Part shown: positions 1 to 6,551 of the stretch, in pieces
How positions within the stretch are numbered: the first letter of the stretch is position 1
Layout of the letters: every line of letters begins with the position of its first letter
NCBI GenBank assembly: GCA_900554525.1
Contig: USHL01000010.1
Coordinates: 1-16,221, forward strand
DNA from: an uncultured Oscillospiraceae bacterium
GTDB lineage: Bacteria; Bacillota; Clostridia; Oscillospirales; Acutalibacteraceae
Length of the DNA: 16,221 nucleotides
Direction: 5' to 3'
Program-made: the position numbers and the translations under genes
Notes under the pieces: generated by a model
Databases searched by the model: none
Told to the model about the DNA's origin: nothing
The model's input: the letters and a program-made list of their open reading frames with translations, nothing else

Positions 1-36
1 TATACTGTTTTAGTATCAGTTTTCAGGAGGAGAATT

Positions 37-1071
37 ATGTCGAAAAAGCTTATTACCTTATTTTTAACCGTCTGTATGCTTGCTGTTGCAGGCTGTTCAA
101 AAGAAACTCCGAGGCTCAGCGTAGATAAAGGGGACGAACCGTCATCCGTGCCGATCACCGAAGAACCGGTAGCCTACAAAAATCCGCTGACCGGCGTTTC
201 GGGAATTTCAGCGGAAAAGGCGGACGACCGCCCCGTTGCGATAATGATAAACAACATAGATATAGCCCAGCCTATACAGGCGGGCATAGGCGCCGCAGAC
301 ATCGTCTACGAAACCGAGGTAGAGGGCGGCATAACACGCCTTATGGCGGTCTATCAGGATGTGACAAAGGCAGAGCGTATCGGAAGCATCCGCTCTGCAC
401 GCTATCCTTATATCGACTTGGCTCTCGGGCATAACGCTATTTATCTGCATCACGGAGAAGATACGACCTACTGCGGCCCTCACCTTAAGGATATAGACGA
501 CATAAATATAGACGAAAACAACTATGCCGTCAGGATACCTAACGGCAAATCCTATGAGCACACCCTTTATACCTACGGCGAAAAGCTTTGGAGCGGACTT
601 GTCAATGACGGATACAAAACCGAAAGAGGAAGCTCCGAACCGTGGGTAAACTTTGCCGATGAAGACAATCCGGTAACACTCGCGAACGCCGCCGCTTCGG
701 TAACCGTACCGTTTTCCGGCAGCTATAAGACCGTTTTCAAATACGATTCCGCTGCCGGTACATATACCCGCTATTTCGGAAACACTTTGAGAAAAGACTA
801 CGTCACGGGCGGTAAAACAGAGGTCAAAAACGTTTTTGTACTGCTTACAACGATAAAAAATTATCCCGACGGCCTGCACCGTCAGGTATTTCTGGAATCA
901 GGAAACGGTTATTATTTCACAAACGGCACCTATACACCAATTAAATGGAGTAAGGGAGCCGCTGAAAACGCCCTTAAATTCACAAATACCGACGGCAAAG
1001 AGCTCACTGTCAGCCCCGGAAGCTCATGGGTATGCATCGCAGGTCTGAAATCCGAGCCGGTAATCTCATAA
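37..1071 (+). CDS. DUF3048 domain lipoprotein (YerB-like)
   Basis: 344 residues. The N-terminus is a lipoprotein signal peptide: KK at 3-4, a hydrophobic core, and lipobox V17-A18-G19-C20, so the mature protein should be lipid-anchored at C20 on the outer face of the membrane. A Ser/Pro/Glu-rich linker (about 21-46) leads into the DUF3048 region. The family hallmarks NPLTG (49-53), an RPVAIMINN segment (65-73), a YETEVEGGITR stretch (91-101) and RSARYPY (119-125) are readable, and a second beta-rich domain runs from about 222 to 335. DUF3048 proteins (Bacillus YerB relatives) have no established biochemical role; a cell-envelope function is inference. The start is supported by an AGGAGG box at about 25-30, 6-7 nt before the ATG. 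A TATACT at 1-6 could be its -10, but the -35 would lie outside the window. The gene is monocistronic, ending in the terminator at 1145-1187. Confidence 0.9.
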   Translation: MSKKLITLFLTVCMLAVAGCSKETPRLSVDKGDEPSSVPITEEPVAYKNPLTGVSGISAEKADDRPVAIMINNIDIAQPIQAGIGAADIVYETEVEGGITRLMAVYQDVTKAERIGSIRSARYPYIDLALGHNAIYLHHGEDTTYCGPHLKDIDDINIDENNYAVRIPNGKSYEHTLYTYGEKLWSGLVNDGYKTERGSSEPWVNFADEDNPVTLANAAASVTVPFSGSYKTVFKYDSAAGTYTRYFGNTLRKDYVTGGKTEVKNVFVLLTTIKNYPDGLHRQVFLESGNGYYFTNGTYTPIKWSKGAAENALKFTNTDGKELTVSPGSSWVCIAGLKSEPVIS

Positions 1072-1144
1072 CAGCAGATTAAATATTATCTGTTCCGCAA
1101 AGCCGCTTTTATCAATGATAAAGCCTGTGTTTCGGCATAGATTC

Positions 1145-1187
1145 AAAAAAGAAACGGAAGCAGTTAAGCTGCTTCCGTTTCTTTTTT
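1145..1187 (+). terminator. Intrinsic terminator after the DUF3048 gene
   Basis: Perfect 19-bp inverted repeat. Left arm 1145-1163 (A-run, then GAAACGGAAGCAG), loop 1164-1168 (TTAAG), right arm 1169-1187 ending in six T residues. The A-run/T-run flanks make it potentially functional on both strands. Confidence 0.93.
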
Positions 1188-1312
1188 ATGAACACTGTCC
1201 CTATAAAAAGCTTTTCGGCGTATATTCAAGCAAAATCTGCCGCGGCCGGCGTACTTCGTAAAATCGCTTTTTACATTCAATCGTTTTTTTATCATATAAA
1301 ACCGACCGCCAC

Positions 1313-1341
1313 TTGCTTTTTCAGACGATTTTTGTTATACT
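1313..1341 (+). promoter_or_regulatory. Promoter of the alpha-galactosidase gene
   Basis: -35 TTGCTT (1313-1318), 17-bp spacer, -10 TATACT (1336-1341), preceded by TGT, an extended -10 element. It lies 28 bp upstream of the ATG at 1369, with AGAGGAG (1356-1362) between as the ribosome binding site. I see no clear catabolite-repression (cre) palindrome nearby. Confidence 0.65.
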
Positions 1342-1368
1342 ATTCAAAAAAGGCAGAGGAGCAAAACA

Positions 1369-3543
1369 ATGTCGGTAACCTACATACCCGAAAAAAAATC
1401 ATTTTATCTTGACGGAAAAAACATTTCGTATGTTTTTTTCATTAATCCATACGGCTATGCCGAGCATTTATATTTCGGCAAAAAAATACCGCATGACGAC
1501 CTGACCTATTCGCTGATTTCCAAAGATGCACGCGCCTTCAACCCCACCCCTCCCGGCAAGGACGGCGGTTATTCTTATCAGCAGTCACCGACCGAGCTTT
1601 CTTTTTTCGGTATCGGCGACTACCGCGAGCCATGCGTTATCACCGAAAACCCCTCCGGCGATCGTCTTTGCGAACTGCTTTACGACGGATATGAAATTTT
1701 AAAAACCAAGCCCGGCATAAAAGGCCTGCCCTCAATGGACGGCGGAGAAACGCTGATAATCAATCTCAAGGATTCCGTTACCGGTTTTGCTGCCGACCTT
1801 TACTATACCGTATATGAGGACTGCGACGTAATATCCCGCCGCATCGTATATAAAAATCTCGGCGGCAAAAGCATCATTCTCCGCAGAGCCTACTCCTTTT
1901 CGCTTTCATTGCCCGGTCACGGCTATGACTTCGTCTCGCTTTACGGATCCTGGGCAAAGGAAAGGCATATTGAAAAGATACCGCTGCACCACGGCGTGGT
2001 CTCAATAGATTCCAAGCGCGCTGCGTCCTCCGCGGTGCTGAATCCGTTTATAGCGCTTCAGTCGAGGGGCTCGACCGAGGAAACCGGCGAGGTATTCGGC
2101 GTAAGCCTTGTTTATTCATCCTCTTTCGTACTCAAGGCGCAGTGTACCCTTGACGGCGAAACTATGGTCACCGGCGGCATACAGGATTTTAATTTTTCCT
2201 GGTCATTAAAGCCCGGTGAAAGCTTTGAGACACCCGAGGCGGTAATTGCCTTTTCCGCTGAAGGTATGGGAGGCATGAGCCGTGCTTTCCACTATGCTTT
2301 CAGAAATCATTTGATAAACAAGCGTTATGTAAAAGCTGCGCGTCCGCTTCTGATAAATAACTGGGAAGGTACGTATTACGACTTCGATGCCGCCAAGCTC
2401 AACGCTATGGTAGACGCCGTAGCTGATACCGGTATTGATACCTTTGTGCTTGACGACGGTTGGTTCGGTGTCAGAAACGACGACACCTCCAGCCTCGGCG
2501 ACTGGTTTGTAAATACCGAAAAGCTTCCCGGAGGCCTGAATGAGGTTATTGACCATGTACACTCCAAAGGTATGAAGTTCGGGCTATGGTTCGAGCCTGA
2601 AATGATAAGCGAAAATTCCGAGCTTTACCGTGCTCATCCGGAATATGCCATCAAGGCTCCCGACCGCCCCGGCTGCTATTGGCGCCATCAGTTTATGCTC
2701 GATCTCACAAACAGTGAAGTGCGCGATTATATAGTAAACAGCGTAAACAGCATACTGAATACACACGCTATCGACTATGTGAAATGGGATTATAACCGCA
2801 ATGTAACCGAGTTTTATTCCGGAGTACTGCCCGCCGAAGCACAGGGCGAGTTCTGTCACAGATATGTGCTCGGTGTATATGACCTGTGCGAAAGGATTGT
2901 CGAAGCCAATCCGCATATCTTCTTTGAGGGCTGTTCGGGCGGCGGCGCGCGATTTGATCCCGCTATGCTTAAATATTTCCCGCAGATCTGGACTTCGGAC
3001 GATACCGACGCCGAAGAACGCACGCTTATCCAATACGGCACCTCGCTTGTCTATCCGCTCTCCGCTATGAGCTGTCATGTTTCCAAGGTTCCCAATGAAC
3101 AGACCGAGCGCAGCACCCCTCTCGAAACGAGAGCGCATATAGCCTCTTTAGGCGCCACAGGCTATGAATTTGACCCGACCGAGCTTTCCGCAGAAGAGCT
3201 CGGCAAAATCAAAGATTATGTTAAAGAATACCGCGAGCAGGCGGATCTGATACTAAACGGAGACCTATACCGTATAGAAAACCCGTTTGAAAGCAATTTC
3301 TTCGGTATGATGATAGTTTCCGAGGACAAAGCCTCGGCTGTGCTTACCGCATACCGCAGGCTCGGCAGTGTCAACGAGGAAATCAAGCGCATCCGGCTTT
3401 CAGGGCTTGAGCCTTCATATACATACTTTATTCCGGAGCTTGACCTTAAGCTGTCCGGCGCGGTGCTGATGAATGTGGGAATTGTACCGAAATTCGGTTC
3501 AGGTGATTTCAAATCGCTCCGCTGGCATTTTATTAAAAAGTAA
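1369..3543 (+). CDS. Alpha-galactosidase, glycoside hydrolase family 36
   Basis: 724 residues, the usual length for bacterial GH36 enzymes of the AgaA/MelA type, which are typically tetrameric. It hydrolyses terminal alpha-1,6-galactose from melibiose, raffinose, stachyose or galactomannan oligosaccharides. The N-terminal beta-sandwich spans roughly 1-325, the catalytic TIM barrel about 326-640, and a C-terminal beta domain the rest. Visible motifs: LDDGWFG (361-367), with D362-D363 expected to bind galactose; KWDYNR (472-477), whose D474 is the expected nucleophile; GCSGGGARFD (521-530); and WTSDDTD (541-547), whose D544 is the expected acid/base. The 70-residue spacing D474-D544 matches the family. 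There is no signal peptide, so it is cytoplasmic and acts on imported oligosaccharides. The start is set by AGAGGAG 7 nt upstream. No transporter or regulator is adjacent. Confidence 0.96.
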   Translation: MSVTYIPEKKSFYLDGKNISYVFFINPYGYAEHLYFGKKIPHDDLTYSLISKDARAFNPTPPGKDGGYSYQQSPTELSFFGIGDYREPCVITENPSGDRLCELLYDGYEILKTKPGIKGLPSMDGGETLIINLKDSVTGFAADLYYTVYEDCDVISRRIVYKNLGGKSIILRRAYSFSLSLPGHGYDFVSLYGSWAKERHIEKIPLHHGVVSIDSKRAASSAVLNPFIALQSRGSTEETGEVFGVSLVYSSSFVLKAQCTLDGETMVTGGIQDFNFSWSLKPGESFETPEAVIAFSAEGMGGMSRAFHYAFRNHLINKRYVKAARPLLINNWEGTYYDFDAAKLNAMVDAVADTGIDTFVLDDGWFGVRNDDTSSLGDWFVNTEKLPGGLNEVIDHVHSKGMKFGLWFEPEMISENSELYRAHPEYAIKAPDRPGCYWRHQFMLDLTNSEVRDYIVNSVNSILNTHAIDYVKWDYNRNVTEFYSGVLPAEAQGEFCHRYVLGVYDLCERIVEANPHIFFEGCSGGGARFDPAMLKYFPQIWTSDDTDAEERTLIQYGTSLVYPLSAMSCHVSKVPNEQTERSTPLETRAHIASLGATGYEFDPTELSAEELGKIKDYVKEYREQADLILNGDLYRIENPFESNFFGMMIVSEDKASAVLTAYRRLGSVNEEIKRIRLSGLEPSYTYFIPELDLKLSGAVLMNVGIVPKFGSGDFKSLRWHFIKK

Positions 3544-3548
3544 AATTA

Positions 3549-3580
3549 AATCCCCTCACATCTGTAACCGTGAGGGGATT
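3549..3580 (+). terminator. Hairpin after the alpha-galactosidase gene, probable terminator
   Basis: 11-bp perfect stem: AATCCCCTCAC (3549-3559) pairs with GTGAGGGGATT (3570-3580) around a 10-nt loop, five bases after the stop codon. The downstream sequence on the plus strand is only mildly T-rich (GGTTCAATAG), so termination may be inefficient. Confidence 0.6.
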
Positions 3581-3620
3581 GGTTCAATAGGTACTGACAG
3601 CATAAATCCGTTCCGTCACA

Positions 3621-3698
3621 AACCGTAAATCTGTTTTTTACATTAAGCATATAACTCTTAATGTAAATATCCGCAACCGTTAATCTTATTATTTACAT
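3621..3698. promoter_or_regulatory. Candidate operator region: inverted and direct repeats upstream of the SGNH gene
   Basis: A perfect 11-bp inverted repeat, TTTACATTAAG (3637-3647) and CTTAATGTAAA (3657-3667), is separated by 9 bp. TTTACAT recurs at 3692-3698, and the block AACCGTAAATCT (3621-3632) recurs as AACCGTTAATCT (3675-3686). The arrangement lacks a T-run, so it looks like a protein-binding region rather than a terminator. The only promoter I can propose for the downstream gene is weak (TTAATC 3680-3685, 17 bp, CAAAAT 3703-3708). Confidence 0.4.
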
Positions 3699-3737
3699 CG
3701 TGCAAAATCACACTGCCGTAATTACGGAGGAATTTTT

Positions 3738-4523
3738 ATGAACTGGAAAGAAATAATCGGCAACGAAAACGAAAAACCGCTCGATATTCTGAAACCGGAC
3801 GGCGGCTTCTGCGGCATATTCCGCACAATAGGCTGTATAGGCGACAGTCTTTCTTCGGGAGAATTTGAATCGCAGAATGAAAAGGGTGAAAAAGGCTACC
3901 ATGATTATTACGAGTATTCGTGGGGGCAGTATATGGCACGCCGTATCGGTTCAAAGGTTTATAACTTCTCAAGAGGCGGAATGTCGGCAAAATGGTACTG
4001 CGAGACATATGCCGACGAAAACGGCTTCTGGGATAAGGAAAAAGCCTGTCAGGCATATATTTTAGCTCTCGGCGTGAATGACGTCAATTCCAAAATAGAA
4101 ATCGGCACGGCAGCCGATGTCGACCCTGATGATTACCGTAAAAACAAAGAAAATTTCGCAGGGTACTACGCGCAGATCATAACGCGTTACAAAGAAATTC
4201 AGCCGAAGGCAAAATTCTTCTTAATGACTATGCCGCGTAATGAACACGGTTCGGTTTCCGCCGAGCATACACGGCTTTTATATGAACTGGCCGAGTTATT
4301 CGATTACACTTACGTATTGGATTTTGACAAATACGCGCCGGTATATGACTGCGAATTTAAAAGCAGGTTTTATCTCGGCGGACATCTCAATGCCGCCGGC
4401 TACATGCTGACCGCCGAAATGGTTATGTCCTACATCGATTATATTATACGCCATAATATGGAAGATTTTTCACAGGCAGGCTTTATAGGAACCGAATTTC
4501 ATAACTGTACCGCCAAGTGGTAA
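3738..4523 (+). CDS. SGNH/GDSL-type hydrolase (putative carbohydrate or lipid esterase)
   Basis: 261 residues with no signal peptide or membrane segment, so probably cytoplasmic. The SGNH blocks are readable: block I GDSLSSGE (35-42) with nucleophile S37; block II FSRGGMS (77-83) with oxyanion Gly80 or Gly81; block III LGVND (111-115) with N114; block V GGHLNAAGY (214-222) with catalytic H216. The usual Asp three residues before the His (DxxH) is absent, with Leu213 in its place, so the enzyme may work as a Ser-His dyad or recruit a different acid. Members hydrolyse O-acyl esters on sugars, lipids or peptidoglycan, and the substrate cannot be read from sequence. The start is supported by ACGGAGG at 3724-3730. 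It follows the alpha-galactosidase on the same strand but is separated by a hairpin and about 190 bp, so independent or partly read-through expression is likely. Confidence 0.85.
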   Translation: MNWKEIIGNENEKPLDILKPDGGFCGIFRTIGCIGDSLSSGEFESQNEKGEKGYHDYYEYSWGQYMARRIGSKVYNFSRGGMSAKWYCETYADENGFWDKEKACQAYILALGVNDVNSKIEIGTAADVDPDDYRKNKENFAGYYAQIITRYKEIQPKAKFFLMTMPRNEHGSVSAEHTRLLYELAELFDYTYVLDFDKYAPVYDCEFKSRFYLGGHLNAAGYMLTAEMVMSYIDYIIRHNMEDFSQAGFIGTEFHNCTAKW

Positions 4524-4529
4524 GACACC

Positions 4530-4579
4530 AATAATAAAACCCGCCGCAGGAAAAATCCTCACGGCGGGTTTTTATTATT
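4530..4579. terminator. Bidirectional terminator between the SGNH gene and tsf
   Basis: Left arm AATAATAAAACCCGCCG (4530-4546) pairs with right arm CGGCGGGTTTTTATTATT (4562-4579), with one extra T on the right. An inner AGGA/TCCT stem lies inside the 15-nt loop. It serves the convergent genes on both sides, and the tsf stop codon (4575-4577) lies within the right arm. Confidence 0.9.
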
Positions 4580-5486
4580 TTATCATGCTTGCGACCTCTG
4601 CCGCAAAATCATCCTTACGCTTCTCAATGCCTTCGCCTTTTTCAAAGCGGACAAAATCAATTATTTTGATATCTGCGCCAAGCTGCTTTGCGGTGTTTTC
4701 GATATATTTGCCGACAGTCAGGTCACCGTCGATAACATACTGCTGCTCCACAAGGCAGTTCTCTTTGTAATATTTTCCGATTTTGCCCTCGACTATCTTG
4801 CCGAGTACAGCGTCGGGCTTATTAGCCATTTTCGGATCTTCCTTCATCTGCGCGATGAGGATTTCCTTTTCTTTCTCAAGCACCTCGGCCGGAACCGAAG
4901 CCTCGTCAAGATAAGACGGATTCATTGCCGCGATCTGCATTGCGATATTCTTACCCATTGCAATAAATTCGGCATTATCCGCGTCAAGCGAGGTGTCAAA
5001 GTTGACAAGCACGCCTATCTTGCCGCCTGCATGGACATAGGACACAACCTTGCCTTCAAAACGGGCAAAGCGGCGCACCTTTATATTTTCACGCACCGCA
5101 AGGAAAAGATCCTGAACGAGCTCCTCGACGGTTTTGCCGTCCTTTTTGCAGGCAAGCAAAGCGTCGACATCGGCAGGATTCTGCTCCGCCACAACTTTTG
5201 CGATATTCTCGGCCAGTCCTTTAAAACCGTCGCCGTTGGCAACAAAATCGGTCTCGCTGTTAACCTCAACAACAGCGCCAATGCCGTTTTCGGTATATGC
5301 ATAAACCGTGCCCTCGGCGGCTATACGGCCCGCCTTCTTGGCCTGCGAAGCAAGGCCCTTTTCTCTTAAATAATCTGCGGCCGCATCCATATCGCCGCCG
5401 GTCTCGGTAAGCGCTTTTTTGCAGTCCATCATGCCGCAGCCAGTCTTTTCCCTTAAAGCCTGTACGTCTTTAGCGGTAAAAGCCAT
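4575..5486 (-). CDS. tsf: Translation elongation factor Ts
   Basis: 303 residues, normal length for EF-Ts. It is the guanine-nucleotide exchange factor that recycles EF-Tu from the GDP to the GTP form in the cytoplasm. The N-terminal UBA-like helical domain (about 1-50) has the classic LREKTGCGMMDCKKAL stretch (11-26). The conserved TDFV motif that contacts EF-Tu is at 79-82, within SETDFVANGDGF. The core subdomains and a C-terminal segment typical of Clostridia (about 240-303) follow. An AGGAGG box precedes the ATG. It lies 35 bp downstream of the rpsB stop on the same strand with no terminator between, so the two genes form one operon. The transcript ends at the hairpin overlapping the tsf stop; pyrH and frr, often next in this operon, are not here. 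Confidence 0.98.
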   Translation of the reverse strand: MAFTAKDVQALREKTGCGMMDCKKALTETGGDMDAAADYLREKGLASQAKKAGRIAAEGTVYAYTENGIGAVVEVNSETDFVANGDGFKGLAENIAKVVAEQNPADVDALLACKKDGKTVEELVQDLFLAVRENIKVRRFARFEGKVVSYVHAGGKIGVLVNFDTSLDADNAEFIAMGKNIAMQIAAMNPSYLDEASVPAEVLEKEKEILIAQMKEDPKMANKPDAVLGKIVEGKIGKYYKENCLVEQQYVIDGDLTVGKYIENTAKQLGADIKIIDFVRFEKGEGIEKRKDDFAAEVASMIK

Positions 5487-5521
5487 ATTTATTTCCTCCT
5501 TATATAGTGTTCGATTTCAGC

Positions 5522-6286
5522 TTATTCAGCTTCTTCCTCAGCCGGAGCTTCTTCCTCGGCTTCGGTCTCTTCCGCCGGTTCCGCCGCAGCCGTACCCATT
5601 TCAGAGCCCTGTCTGCCCTCAATGACTGCAGCCGCCATGGTTTCGGCAATCAGCTTTACAGCGCGGATCGCGTCGTCGTTGCCGGGAATAACTGCGTCGA
5701 TCTCATCCGGATCGCAGTTTGTATCAACAATCGCGATGATCGGGATACCGAGCTTTTTAGCCTCAGCCACCGCTATTCTCTCCTTACGCGGATCGACGAT
5801 GAAAAGTGCTCCGGGCAGCTTTTTCATATCCTGGATTCCGCCGAGGAATTTTTCAAGCTTTTCAATCTCAAGATTGAGCTTTACGACTTCCTTTTTGGGG
5901 AGCAGCTCAAAGGTGCCGTCCTCTCTCATAGTACGCAGCTGATTAAGCCGCGCGATTCTTGTGCGTATAGTAGTAAAATTGGTAAGCATACCGCCGAGCC
6001 ATCGGGCGTTTACATAAGGCATGCCGCAATGCTCGGCTTCTTCCTTTATAGAATCCTGAGCCTGCTTTTTGGTGCCTACAAAAAGAATATCGCCGCCGTC
6101 GGCCGCGATGTCACGCGCGAACATATAAGCCTCGTTAAGCTTTTTGACCGTTTTCTGCAGGTCGATAATGTAGATGCCGTTGCGTTCGGTGAAAATGTAC
6201 TCTGCCATTTTCGGGTTCCAGCGCCTTGTCTGATGTCCGAAATGAACACCCGCTTCAAGAAGCTGTTTCATTGATACTACTGCCAT
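5522..6286 (-). CDS. rpsB: 30S ribosomal protein S2
   Basis: 254 residues, a component of the 30S subunit needed for S1 binding and initiation in many bacteria. The start is ATG at 6286 (MAVVSMKQLLEAGVHFGH), with CAGGAGGAAT just upstream. The frame stays open back to 6358, but those extra 24 codons have no ribosome binding site and are not S2-like. Signatures: VSMKQLLEAGVHFGHQTRRW (4-23), the GTKKQAQ region (71-77), WLGGMLTN (96-103), and PGALFIVDPRKE with IPIIAIVDTNCDPD (158-194). The core ends near residue 224. A low-complexity acidic Ala/Glu tail (about 230-254) follows, as is common in clostridial S2 proteins. It is first in the rpsB-tsf operon and is transcribed from the promoter at 6419-6447 through a structured leader. 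Confidence 0.98.
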   Translation of the reverse strand: MAVVSMKQLLEAGVHFGHQTRRWNPKMAEYIFTERNGIYIIDLQKTVKKLNEAYMFARDIAADGGDILFVGTKKQAQDSIKEEAEHCGMPYVNARWLGGMLTNFTTIRTRIARLNQLRTMREDGTFELLPKKEVVKLNLEIEKLEKFLGGIQDMKKLPGALFIVDPRKERIAVAEAKKLGIPIIAIVDTNCDPDEIDAVIPGNDDAIRAVKLIAETMAAAVIEGRQGSEMGTAAAEPAEETEAEEEAPAEEEAE

Positions 6287-6412
6287 TGTAATTCCTCCTG
6301 AGGTTTTTCCTCCATCCCGGCCCTGTGCCGCGGGAACCGCCGGCAATAAAGACGGCACCTGCCCGACAGCGGACGGAATGTGTGTAATATTAGCTGTATA
6401 TACTGTTACAGC
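6287..6412 (-). promoter_or_regulatory. Structured 5' leader of rpsB (possible autoregulatory element)
   Basis: The predicted transcript starts near 6412 and runs about 125 nt before the rpsB ATG, long for a gene with a normal ribosome binding site. In plus coordinates it can form a 5'-terminal hairpin (GCTGT 6393-6397 with ACAGC 6408-6412). A second is a strong GC hairpin (GCCGCGG 6327-6333 with CCGCCGGC 6337-6344, one bulge). A competing long-range stem (GTGCCG 6325-6330 with CGGCAC 6353-6358) shares bases with the GC hairpin, so the two exclude each other. Autoregulation by S2 is known in some bacteria; here it is inference. Confidence 0.4.
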
Positions 6413-6418
6413 CGATAG

Positions 6419-6447
6419 ATTATACCATAAAAACCTCCCGATTGCAA
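6419..6447 (-). promoter_or_regulatory. Promoter of the rpsB-tsf operon
   Basis: Read on the minus strand: -35 TTGCAA (6447-6442), 17-bp spacer, -10 TATAAT (6424-6419), immediately preceded by TGG, an extended -10. The predicted start is near 6412. It sits back-to-back with the guaB promoter, 49 bp between the two -35 boxes, with an A/T-tract in between. Confidence 0.78.
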
Positions 6448-6496
6448 GTGTTTTTTTACTAAATACGGAAAATTAAGCTTTTTTTGGCTTACATTG

Positions 6497-6525
6497 TTGA
6501 CAAGCCTTTCTGCGGTATTTATAAT
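6497..6525 (+). promoter_or_regulatory. Perfect-consensus promoter of guaB
   Basis: TTGACA (6497-6502), exactly 17 bp, TATAAT (6520-6525). Both hexamers match the housekeeping sigma-A consensus fully. Transcription should start near 6532, leaving only about 20 nt of leader, which is occupied by AAAGGAG (6537-6543). There is no room for a purine riboswitch, so expression looks strong and largely constitutive. Confidence 0.9.
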
Positions 6526-6551
6526 ATAAAACAGATAAAGGAGTATAAAGT

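Noticed and set aside
208..879. 223-codon minus-strand frame inside the DUF3048 gene
   Set aside because: Antisense to a well-supported lipoprotein gene, with no ribosome binding site or recognisable domain.
1188..1412. 74-codon reading frame between the DUF3048 and alpha-galactosidase genes
   Set aside because: It starts inside the terminator's downstream edge, has no ribosome binding site, covers the alpha-galactosidase promoter and overlaps that gene's start in another frame. The translation has no recognisable features.
5507..6274. 255-codon plus-strand frame opposite rpsB
   Set aside because: Antisense shadow of an unmistakable ribosomal protein gene.
6287..6358. N-terminal extension of S2
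   Set aside because: The frame is open, but the extra 24 residues are not S2-like and AGGAGG sits directly before the internal ATG at 6286.
6359..6551. Purine riboswitch upstream of guaB
   Set aside because: The promoter leaves only about 20 nt of leader, filled by the ribosome binding site.
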